6,306 nucleotides of DNA from JBCCZC01 sp039188505 (GTDB lineage Bacteria; Pseudomonadota; Gammaproteobacteria; Xanthomonadales; SZUA-38). The stretch is from the NCBI GenBank assembly GCA_039188505.1, contig JBCCZC010000344.1, positions 1 to 6,306 on the forward strand, written 5' to 3'. Position 1 is the stretch's first letter. The number at the start of each line of letters is the position of its first letter. Shown piece after piece: positions 1 to 6,271 of the stretch. The notes under the pieces were generated by a model, which saw only the letters and a program-made list of their open reading frames with translations, did no database searches and had not been told where the DNA came from. The position numbers and the translations under genes are program-made.

Positions 1-46
1 CCGCTACGTCGATGAAGATGAGCAGATCATCGGAGGGACGCCATGA
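1..46 (+). CDS. pilO: PilO, type IV pilus inner-membrane alignment protein (3' end only)
   Basis: Only the last 14 codons are visible (read from base 2), ending at TGA 44-46: RYVDEDEQIIGGTP. A tail reading R-Y-[VL]-D-E-x-E is typical of the PilO C-terminus in gammaproteobacterial T4P operons, and pilO is the expected gene directly before pilP. PilO pairs with PilN in the inner membrane and contacts PilP in the periplasm. The stop codon overlaps the pilP start as ATGA, which indicates translational coupling. The identification rests mostly on gene order and the acidic Tyr-containing tail; the fragment is too short for a domain match. Confidence 0.75.
   Translation, partial: RYVDEDEQIIGGTP
32..37 (+). 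promoter_or_regulatory. Ribosome binding site of pilP
   Basis: GGAGGG lies 5 bases before the ATG at 43, inside the last codons of pilO. It is a near-perfect Shine-Dalgarno sequence and supports the ATG at 43 as the pilP start. Confidence 0.7.
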
Positions 47-573
47 GCAGGCGTTTCCTACTGCTGCTCATGGCGCTCGGGCTGGCCGCCTGCGCGGGTG
101 ACCATGCGGAGCTGCGGCAGCAGATCGCCGCCGTGAAGCAGTCCCCGGGCGAGCAGATCGAACCGCTGCCGACCATCGAAACGCCGGAGACCTTCGAATA
201 CGAAGCCATGGATCTCCGCGAGCCCTTTGCGGGCGCCGTCAGCCAGCCGCTGCCGGAGGACGAGGAGATCGCCGCGATCGCGGCCGGGCCGCGGCCGGAT
301 TTCAATCGCCGCAAGGAAGTGCTGGAGGGCTTCGAGCTCGACAGTCTCGAGATGGTGGGCACCTATTTCTCCGAGGAATCGGAGCGGTTTTTCGGTCTCG
401 TCGAGGATCCCGACGGTCTCCTGCACAGGGTCGCCGCCGAGAACTATCTGGGCCGCAATCACGGACGGATCGTGGCCGTATTCGACGACCGGATCGAAGT
501 CATAGAACTCGTTGCCGACGGCGCGGGGGGCTGGAGTGAACGCGATGCAGCGCTGGTGCTGGACGAGCAATGA
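43..573 (+). CDS. pilP: PilP, type IV pilus assembly lipoprotein
   Basis: PilP is an inner-membrane-anchored periplasmic lipoprotein that binds the PilN/PilO heterodimer through its extended N-terminal part and the secretin PilQ through its C-terminal beta domain. The 176-residue length is normal for the family. Residues 1-17 form a lipoprotein signal peptide with lipobox L-A-A-C (Cys17). Residues 40-62 contain the conserved N-terminal segment ending Y-E-A-M-D-L-R-E-P-F, which in the family contacts PilNO. The C-terminal domain (about 100-176) shows the family signature: S-L-E-M-V-G-T, then F-G-L-V-x-D-P-D-G-L-x-H-R-V, N134-Y-L-G-R-N-H-G-R-I143 and G-G-W164. The start is set by the ATGA overlap with pilO and the strong ribosome binding site. 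pilQ follows 28 bases downstream. No truncation or frameshift is seen. Confidence 0.97.
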   Translation: MSRRFLLLLMALGLAACAGDHAELRQQIAAVKQSPGEQIEPLPTIETPETFEYEAMDLREPFAGAVSQPLPEDEEIAAIAAGPRPDFNRRKEVLEGFELDSLEMVGTYFSEESERFFGLVEDPDGLLHRVAAENYLGRNHGRIVAVFDDRIEVIELVADGAGGWSERDAALVLDEQ

Positions 574-582
574 GGACGCCCA

Positions 583-592
583 GGATTGGGGG
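583..592 (+). promoter_or_regulatory. Ribosome binding site that fixes the pilQ start
   Basis: GGATTGGGGG lies 9 bases before the ATG at 602. The same frame is open upstream to an ATG at 512, inside pilP, but a start there would put 30 non-hydrophobic residues in front of the signal peptide. The G-rich site and the signal peptide both favour 602. Confidence 0.6.
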
Positions 593-601
593 TTTAAGCA
601 C

Positions 602-2815
602 ATGAAACGAGAAGCAGAGTTTCGCGGTAAGCAATGGGTCAGACGCCTGCTGGCTCTGGTCATCGTCGGCTGGGCCGGCGTGGCTGGCGCACAGGGCGTC
701 CTCGAGGGCGTCTCCTTCAACACCGGATCCGGTGGTGACGTGGACGTGATCCTCGAGGTATCGGGCGACGTGCCGGATCCCCAGGTGTTTACCACCGACA
801 ACCCCGCGCGCATCGCGCTGGACCTGAGCGGCACCAGCAGCGCCCTCGAGCGCCGCACGCTTGCGGTCGGCAGCGGCGCGACCCGCAGCGTGACCGCCGT
901 CGAGGCCGGCGGCAGGACGCGCGTCGTGATCGACCTGTTCCGCTCCGTCCCCTTCGAGACGCGTCGCGAAGGAGATCGCCTGATCATCTCCGTTTCCGGC
1001 TCCGGTGGGAGCCTGACCACGGCGCAGCAGACGACGCGCCCAATTCCGGGTGTCCAGTCGGACGTCTCCGGTGATGTGGCTGTGGCCGCCGTCGACTTCC
1101 GCCGCGGGCAGCAGGGCGAAGGTCGGGTGATCATCGACTTCAACGCGCCGGGCGCGAACATCGATCTGAACCGGCAAGGACAGGTGCTGAGCGCGAACAT
1201 CTACGACGCCGCGATCGCGGCCGAGCTCGAGCAGCGGCTCGACGTGATGGACTTCGCGACCCCCGTCGACATGATCGACGTCTTCCAGGACGGGAACCGG
1301 ATTCGCCTGGTCGTGAATGTTTCCGGCGAGTTCGAGCACCTCGCTTACCAGACGGGCAATCGCTACGTCATCGAAGTCACCGAGTACGCCGAACCGGAGA
1401 TCACCCCCGAGGAACTGCTCCTCGAGGAGCCGACCTACGAGGGCACCCGGGTCACCTTCAACTTCCAGGACATTCCGGTACGAGCCGTCCTGCAGCTCAT
1501 CGCCGACGTGTCCAGCCTCAACGTGGTCGTTGCCGACACGGTGGACGGCAACATCACCCTGCGCTTGCAGAACGTGCCCTGGGACCAGGCGCTCGACATC
1601 ATTCTGCAAGCCAAGTCGCTCGACAAGCGCCAGGTGGGCAACGTCGTCTGGATCGCACCGGCGACGGAGATCGCTGCCCGCGAGCAGCAGCAGCTCAGCG
1701 CCCTGCAGGAGAAGCGGCGGCTCGAGCCGCTGCGCTCGACCTTCATCCAGGTCAACTATGCCAAGGCGACAGACCTGCGGAACCTGATCCAGAATGCCGC
1801 CGCCAGCGCCGCGCAGATCGAGGCCGGTGCCGGCCTGCTGTCGGCCCGCGGCAGCGCCACCGTCGACGAGCGGACCAATGTTTTGCTCGTGACCGACACC
1901 TCCGACCGTCTCGAGGAGATCCGGGAACTGGTCAATCTGCTGGATCGGCCCGTGCGCCAGGTCCAGATCGAGTCGCGGATCGTGATCGCGACCGACAACT
2001 TCAGCGACGAGCTCGGGGTCCGGTTCGGCCTCTCGGGCGGCTACGAGGACAGTGACGGCAATCTGATCACCACCGCCGGAACCCTGGAAGCCACGGACCA
2101 GATGACCAACCAGGGGCTGTTCAATCGCTTCACGTCTCCCGACGGCAGCGCGCTCCCGGTGTTCAATCCGAGCACTAGCGGTATTCTCGGCATCCCGAAT
2201 CCGGCCCTCGGCAATCGCCTGAACGTCAACCTGCCGGCACCGGCGCAGAACGCGACGAGCTGGGGACTTTCGATCCTGACGGCCGACTACCTGCTCGATC
2301 TTGAGCTCTCGGCGCTCGAAGAGGAGGGCCGCGGTGAGGTCGTCTCGAGCCCACGGCTGATCACCGCCAACCAGAAGGAATCGTTCATCCGCCAGGGCGT
2401 GGAGATTCCCTACCAGGAGGCCGCCGCGAGCGGTGCCGCGACGATCCAGTTCAAGGACGCGGTGCTGGAGCTGCGCGTGCAGCCCCTCATCACGCCGGAC
2501 GATCGGGTGATCCTCGATCTGAGTGTCTCCAAAGACACGGTCGGCGAGTTCGTGCCGGTGCAGGGCGGCGGTGCGGTCCCCAGTATCGACACGCGGGAGA
2601 TCGAGACCCAGGTGCTGGTCGACTCGGGTCAGACCGTCGTGCTCGGCGGCATCTTCGAACAGACTCGGCGCTTCGAGACCGACAAGGTCCCGGTGCTCGG
2701 TGACATTCCGGCCCTGGGGACGCTGTTCCGGCAGCGCTCCAACCAGGACGACAAGGCAGAACTGCTGATTTTCGTCACGCCGACCATCCTCAATGACGGC
2801 GTCGGCGCCTACTGA
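602..2815 (+). CDS. pilQ: PilQ, type IV pilus outer-membrane secretin
   Basis: PilQ forms the multimeric outer-membrane channel through which the pilus is extruded and retracted. The 737-residue product, counted from ATG 602, is close to the usual length for gammaproteobacterial PilQ. Residues 1-30 are a Sec signal peptide with likely cleavage after A-G-A30. Two AMIN peptidoglycan-binding domains follow (about 33-133 and 160-262), then N0/STN (about 279-355, V-T-F-N-F-Q-D-I-P-V-R-A-V-L), N1 (about 376-455, ending in L-L-D-R-P-V-R-Q-V) and the secretin core (about 454-735). The core has V-V-S-S-P-R-L at 580-586, G-V-E-I-P-Y-Q ending at 605 and the signature V-P-V-L-G-D-I-P-A-L-G-T-L-F at 696-709, with L-L-I-F-V-T-P near the end. 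All expected domains are intact. Its partner pilP is directly upstream. No terminator is seen after the stop, so transcription probably continues into the lipoprotein gene at 2858. Confidence 0.98.
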   Translation: MKREAEFRGKQWVRRLLALVIVGWAGVAGAQGVLEGVSFNTGSGGDVDVILEVSGDVPDPQVFTTDNPARIALDLSGTSSALERRTLAVGSGATRSVTAVEAGGRTRVVIDLFRSVPFETRREGDRLIISVSGSGGSLTTAQQTTRPIPGVQSDVSGDVAVAAVDFRRGQQGEGRVIIDFNAPGANIDLNRQGQVLSANIYDAAIAAELEQRLDVMDFATPVDMIDVFQDGNRIRLVVNVSGEFEHLAYQTGNRYVIEVTEYAEPEITPEELLLEEPTYEGTRVTFNFQDIPVRAVLQLIADVSSLNVVVADTVDGNITLRLQNVPWDQALDIILQAKSLDKRQVGNVVWIAPATEIAAREQQQLSALQEKRRLEPLRSTFIQVNYAKATDLRNLIQNAAASAAQIEAGAGLLSARGSATVDERTNVLLVTDTSDRLEEIRELVNLLDRPVRQVQIESRIVIATDNFSDELGVRFGLSGGYEDSDGNLITTAGTLEATDQMTNQGLFNRFTSPDGSALPVFNPSTSGILGIPNPALGNRLNVNLPAPAQNATSWGLSILTADYLLDLELSALEEEGRGEVVSSPRLITANQKESFIRQGVEIPYQEAAASGAATIQFKDAVLELRVQPLITPDDRVILDLSVSKDTVGEFVPVQGGGAVPSIDTREIETQVLVDSGQTVVLGGIFEQTRRFETDKVPVLGDIPALGTLFRQRSNQDDKAELLIFVTPTILNDGVGAY

Positions 2816-2857
2816 ACGCGCGTACTACATAACTAAATCTACGGTGGGTTGCGAACG
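2816..2857 (+). other. pilQ-lipoprotein gap with ribosome binding site
   Basis: This 42-base gap has no hairpin or T-run that could act as a terminator. It is noticeably AT-richer than its surroundings at 2823-2840 (TACTACATAACTAAATCT), which might allow a weak promoter, but no convincing -35/-10 pair is present. GGTGGG at 2843-2848 is a plausible Shine-Dalgarno sequence 9 bases before ATG 2858. A TTG at 2849 in the same frame directly touches this site and is too close to use it. Confidence 0.5.
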
Positions 2858-5800
2858 ATGATTACCAAGGGACTCTGGCGTCCAGCGATCTTTCTCTCAG
2901 CGAGTACCCTGGTCCTCGCTGCGTGTGGCGGGGGTAGCAGCAGCGACGGCGGTGCCGCGTCGCCGCCGATGGCCGATCCGCCGCCACGCGTCAACATCAG
3001 TATCGAGATTGCGGCGCAGGATCAGACCCTGTCCGCGAATCCGGGCACGATCATCTTTGCACCCGGAACGGACTTCGCCACACAGCTGAACGTCAACCTG
3101 TCGGGGCCGTTTGCGACCAACCAGACGGTATCGTTCTCCGTTTCCAACGCGGAGCGCGGCGTCCTGTCCACCGACGGCGATCTCGTCACGCAGTCACAGT
3201 CGCTCGAGCTGAACGCGGTCAACGGCGACGCCACCGCTGTCTACCATGCCCGCGGCACGACCGGCGTCAACACCGTGACCGTCAGCACCCTGGACGATCG
3301 CGGTAAGGCAGACCCCGGCGACGACATCACGCGCTCCGCGACCGTCGACATCACGATCGACAACGCGGTCGCGCCGCCGCAGCGCCTGACCCTGGAAACC
3401 TCCAGGACGCGCCTGCCGGCGAATGCCTTCTTCGTCCAGCCGTTCCTCGGCTCACCGTATCTCTCCGAGGTCACGATCACCTTCCTCGATCGCTTCGGCA
3501 ATCTGGGCGCGCCCGAAGAGGGTGAGGCGGCAGCCTCGGTCGATCCGGTCACCATCGGGGCGTTCTCGACCCTCGACGATCCGTCGACCGAGGACGTCAA
3601 CGAATTCCTCAACCTGCTCGGTAACGGCACCGTGGGCATGGCGGCCGGCAGCGGCACCGTGTTCGTGCACTCCTTCGACATTCCCGGCAACGCGACGCTC
3701 CGGGTCGTGGCGCAGGATCCCGTGACCGGCGATCTCTTCGAGGAGACGTTGGACTTCGTGGTCGTCGAGCCGGCGTCGGACGGCATACCGGCCAACGTCA
3801 TCCTGACGGTGCCGGCCTCCCTGCTCTTTATCCAGGATTCGGGTGGCAGGACGGCCACCAATGTCGAGATCATCGTGTTCGACGGCGCCAACGAGCCCGT
3901 GGCTGACGCGACTGCGTCGAACAACGTCCGCGTCGAGATCGACACCATCGGTGCCGGTGATGCGGTCCTGACCGCGACCGATGTCTCGGGTGCGCAGGTC
4001 TCCGGGCGCGCCATCAATGTCGGCACGACCGCCGGAATCACCAGCGCGAATCTGCGGACCGGCGCCAGCGGCGGTACCGTCAGGATTCGCGCCATTGCCG
4101 ATGCGGCCGATAACAACGTCGACAACGGCATCCAGGCGCCGGTGACGGACGTCTTCGAGCTCGAGATCACCGACGGCGAACCGTTCGCCGTCTCGCTGTC
4201 GGCCTTCCAGCTCGGCCAGCAGGGCATCAACCCCGTCAACGACGGCGTGCGTCTCGTCAATACCGATCCGACGCAGCCCGTGCCCGCTCCGACCGGCGGC
4301 GCCTACCAGCTTCCTGTGGTTGCCGTCGTCACCGATCGGAACGGCAATCCGCCGGCGCGACCGGTGACGGTGCAGTTCGGGCTCATCGATGCGCCGCTGC
4401 AAGGCTTCCCGGCAACGGGGCCGGGTTCCTTCGCGATCAGCGGTGGCGACGGCGACCCGCAGGAAAGCGGGAATCTCTTCACGGCACCGGGCGGCGCGTT
4501 CAACCTCGCCGGTGGTGGTGCCGCCCCCGGCGACACGCTGGTGCTCTTCGGCCGGGATTCGGTTGGCAACTCCGACCTCGAGGGCGCGCGCTCCATCGAC
4601 GGGGTGATCTCGAATACCCAGCTGACGGTCACGCGGCCCTTCGACGCCAACGTGCCCGCCGTCGATCGCGGACCGGTGATCCCGTACGCGATCGGCCGGC
4701 CCGAGAATGGCAATATCCTGACGTCCGCCGTCACCGACGAGTTCGGGGTCGCTGCCGCGGTGCTGACCTATCCGGTGTCGGCCGTCGGCCGCTCCGTGAT
4801 CGTGCATGGACAGGTCGCGACCGTGAGCGACGCCGGCACGATCGGCGACGTCACCCAGGGCAGCTTCTCGGCCCTTGCCCCGGTCATCCTCGTCGCATCG
4901 CCGAACGACATGTTCGCGAACAAGACGAGAACGGTGGAGCTCTGCGCCTTCGACGCCGCCGGCGTGCCCATTCCGGGTGTGCGGCCGTCCTTCGCCTTCA
5001 GCACCCACGTGGGCACCGCGATCGCGGACGGCCAGGAAGACATCGGCGTGGTGAGCACGCCGACCGGCTTCGACGGCTGCACGGACGTGCTCGTGGAGAC
5101 GATTAGCGTGCCGATCACGGGTTCGGGCGATTTCGACTTCCTGCTGAACTTCGAACTCGGCGGCGTGATCGCACCGGTCGCGATCGATGGCTCGGTCACC
5201 GATCAGAACCCCATCAATCAGATCGACATCCTGCCCGAGGCGATCATCGGTAACACGCCGGGTACGGACATCCTTGTGCGCCTCGTCGACGTGAACGGCA
5301 ACCCGATTCCGGGTGAGCAGATCCGCATCGACTGTACGTCCAACCAGGGCGCCGTCACCCCGCTCCAGTTCCCGGGCGTCACCGACGCGAACGGCCTGAC
5401 CAGCATCCGGCTCGGCATCGCCGGCCTCGATGCGCTGTGTCCGGGCGACACGCCGGGCGACGGCATCTGCCTCATCGATACGACGGCGGTCACGGCGAAC
5501 GGGGAAGAGCTCTCCATCGTCGGCCGCGAGGGCTTCCTGCTGCCGGACGATCCCCTGTGTGCCGGTGAAGTTGACGAGTTCACGCTGACCGTGAATTTCT
5601 TCGAGGTCAACGATCCGCCGCCGACGGATCCGATGAATCCGACGGATGGCGGTAACCGCGGCACGCCGCCGTACGATTCCGTGATCGTCTTCAGTGACGA
5701 TGGTCTGATCGCCTGCGAGTACGACGTCGAGAACTCGGACACGCCGACGGACTGCGCGACGCCGACCTATCCGCGCGATACCCGCGTGACCCTGTCCATT

Positions 5801-6028
5801 CCCGGTATCGGGGGATCGGGACGTCCGCGCGTGCCCTTCTGTGCCGAAGTCGAGATCGACGACAACATGGATGGTGAGATCGACGAGAACGAAGAGGTCC
5901 AGGGTTGCTTCCTGGGCTGGTCCGGCTCGGAGGAGTGCCAGCGCGCCGTTGACATCGACGGGTTCCCGCTGCTGCGCGTCGAACTCCTGATGAACCGCGA
6001 CAAGGCCTGCACCGCCCGCTTCCGCTAG
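2858..6028 (+). CDS. Large multi-domain lipoprotein with invasin-like Ig modules and a C-terminal InlB-like domain
   Basis: I do not recognise this 1056-residue protein as a named gene product. Residues 1-23 are a lipoprotein signal peptide with lipobox L-A-A-C23; +2 is Gly, which by the E. coli rule fits outer-membrane sorting. A flexible Gly/Ser/Pro linker covers about 24-46. About six Ig-like modules follow, roughly 47-170, 173-306, 310-440, 442-658 (longer, perhaps two), 670-781 and 786-918. Several carry the Big_1-type phrase V-x-D-x-x-G-N-P, for example T-D-R-N-G-N-P-P and V-D-V-N-G-N-P-I-P-G, followed later by T-D-x-x-G-x-A/T. Residues 920-938 are a Pro/Thr/Asp/Gly linker, and 939-1056 a divergent InlB B-repeat-like domain with an EF-hand loop. 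Twelve cysteines lie between 696 and 1051; apart from Cys23 there are none before. It lies 42 bases after pilQ and before the operon terminator, so co-transcription with pil genes is likely. A surface, adhesive or stabilising role for the pilus is inferred, not shown. Confidence 0.9.
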   Translation: MITKGLWRPAIFLSASTLVLAACGGGSSSDGGAASPPMADPPPRVNISIEIAAQDQTLSANPGTIIFAPGTDFATQLNVNLSGPFATNQTVSFSVSNAERGVLSTDGDLVTQSQSLELNAVNGDATAVYHARGTTGVNTVTVSTLDDRGKADPGDDITRSATVDITIDNAVAPPQRLTLETSRTRLPANAFFVQPFLGSPYLSEVTITFLDRFGNLGAPEEGEAAASVDPVTIGAFSTLDDPSTEDVNEFLNLLGNGTVGMAAGSGTVFVHSFDIPGNATLRVVAQDPVTGDLFEETLDFVVVEPASDGIPANVILTVPASLLFIQDSGGRTATNVEIIVFDGANEPVADATASNNVRVEIDTIGAGDAVLTATDVSGAQVSGRAINVGTTAGITSANLRTGASGGTVRIRAIADAADNNVDNGIQAPVTDVFELEITDGEPFAVSLSAFQLGQQGINPVNDGVRLVNTDPTQPVPAPTGGAYQLPVVAVVTDRNGNPPARPVTVQFGLIDAPLQGFPATGPGSFAISGGDGDPQESGNLFTAPGGAFNLAGGGAAPGDTLVLFGRDSVGNSDLEGARSIDGVISNTQLTVTRPFDANVPAVDRGPVIPYAIGRPENGNILTSAVTDEFGVAAAVLTYPVSAVGRSVIVHGQVATVSDAGTIGDVTQGSFSALAPVILVASPNDMFANKTRTVELCAFDAAGVPIPGVRPSFAFSTHVGTAIADGQEDIGVVSTPTGFDGCTDVLVETISVPITGSGDFDFLLNFELGGVIAPVAIDGSVTDQNPINQIDILPEAIIGNTPGTDILVRLVDVNGNPIPGEQIRIDCTSNQGAVTPLQFPGVTDANGLTSIRLGIAGLDALCPGDTPGDGICLIDTTAVTANGEELSIVGREGFLLPDDPLCAGEVDEFTLTVNFFEVNDPPPTDPMNPTDGGNRGTPPYDSVIVFSDDGLIACEYDVENSDTPTDCATPTYPRDTRVTLSIPGIGGSGRPRVPFCAEVEIDDNMDGEIDENEEVQGCFLGWSGSEECQRAVDIDGFPLLRVELLMNRDKACTARFR
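5672..6025 (+). other. C-terminal InlB B-repeat-like domain with EF-hand loop (part of the lipoprotein)
   Basis: Residues 939-1056 follow the pattern of divergent InlB B-repeat domains: G-L-I-A-C953, then D-C966-x-x-x-Y-P-x-x-T-R-V-T-L, then F-L-G-W1021-S-G, C1027 and a final M-N-R-D-K-A-C1051-T-A-R-F. In the usual domain the stretch between the T-x-V-T-L strand and the G-W-S-G motif is a short hairpin; here it is enlarged and holds D1001-D-N-M-D-G-E-I-D-E-N-E1012 (bases 5858-5893). This matches the canonical 12-residue EF-hand loop at positions 1, 3, 5, 6, 8, 9 and 12. Six cysteines (953, 966, 995, 1017, 1027, 1051) could form three disulfides. Calcium binding is predicted from the motif only. 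Confidence 0.75.
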
Positions 6029-6052
6029 GCGCGAGGCTGTTCCACCGCTCGA

Positions 6053-6086
6053 GACGGGCCGGCACGACGCCGGCCCGTCGTTTTTT
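6053..6086 (+). terminator. Strong intrinsic terminator at the end of the pil operon
   Basis: A perfect 11-bp inverted repeat (GACGGGCCGGC at 6053-6063 and GCCGGCCCGTC at 6069-6079) encloses a 5-base loop and is followed by one G and six T (6081-6086). It starts 24 bases after the lipoprotein stop codon. It is the only strong terminator in the window and marks the end of the transcript that includes pilP and pilQ. Confidence 0.95.
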
Positions 6087-6088
6087 GG

Positions 6089-6116
6089 GCGCCCCGCTGC
6101 GGGCGCGGCTCCTTTT
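6089..6116 (+). terminator. Second, weaker hairpin after the terminator
   Basis: Bases 6089-6106 can fold into a GC-only stem of about seven pairs with one bulged C and a CTG loop, followed by GGCTCC and TTTT (6113-6116). The T-run is short and 6 bases away from the stem, so it is a poor terminator by itself. It may back up the strong one or be a GC-rich repeat element. Confidence 0.3.
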
Positions 6117-6133
6117 ACTCTGCTCCGCCTCCC

Positions 6134-6167
6134 GTCACCACGCGGTCACCACGAACGGTGACTCACC
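6134..6167. repeat. Cluster of four TCACC/GGTGA half-sites
   Basis: GTCACCACG occurs twice, at 6134-6142 and 6145-6153, with an 11-base period. GTCACC at 6145-6150 also pairs with GGTGAC at 6157-6162 as an inverted repeat with a 6-base spacer, and GGTGA at 6157-6161 faces TCACC at 6163-6167 around a single C. Four half-sites in 34 bases, two of them one helical turn apart, suggest a protein-binding site upstream of the next gene. The binding factor is unknown and chance is possible in such short words. Confidence 0.35.
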
Positions 6168-6170
6168 CTT

Positions 6171-6186
6171 TGGCATAGGCAAAGCA
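6171..6186 (+). promoter_or_regulatory. Possible sigma-54 promoter
   Basis: TGGCATAGGCAAAGCA has the -24 TGGCA element, the -12 GCA and the exact GG-N10-GC spacing required by sigma-54. It departs from consensus at the C-G after TGGCA and at the T-T before GC. A start point near 6197 would leave about 75 bases of leader before ATG 6272. No good sigma-70 promoter was found nearby. The stretch can also be read as an imperfect palindrome (TTTGGC / GGCAAA, 6169-6183), so an operator is an alternative. Confidence 0.25.
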
Positions 6187-6271
6187 TCATCCGAACCGCT
6201 AAACTCCGGCGGTTTTGGACCCTGGCCTCCCGCATTTCCAGCGGGTGCCACTGCATCGGGAACGCGGATCC

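Noticed and set aside
512..601. N-terminal extension of PilQ starting at ATG 512
   Set aside because: It would overlap pilP by 62 bases and add a non-conserved Trp-rich peptide before a normal signal peptide. ATG 602 has a better ribosome binding site.
58..1609. Long open frames on the - strand opposite pilP and pilQ (58-1200 and 500-1609)
   Set aside because: They lie entirely opposite two well-identified genes, have Arg/Pro/Ser- or Asp/Val/Gly-rich compositions typical of antisense frames in GC-rich DNA, and show no recognisable domain.
2849..2857. TTG start at 2849 for the lipoprotein
   Set aside because: It directly abuts the Shine-Dalgarno sequence; ATG 2858 is correctly spaced and gives a normal lipoprotein signal peptide.
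3241..5008. Long - strand frames opposite the lipoprotein gene (3241-4260 and 3452-5008)
   Set aside because: They overlap each other and a gene with a clear lipobox and domain pattern; their composition is that of mirror frames in GC-rich sequence and no start site with a ribosome binding site was found.
5438..5467. Short direct repeat CCGGGCGAC within the lipoprotein gene, encoding C-P-G-D-T-P-G-D-G-I-C
   Set aside because: Two copies of nine bases within a GC-rich coding region; best explained as a local protein loop between Cys861 and Cys871, not a DNA element.
6229..6245. Small hairpin CCCGC / GCGGG before ATG 6272
   Set aside because: Five base pairs with no T-run; too weak to call a terminator or a regulatory RNA structure.
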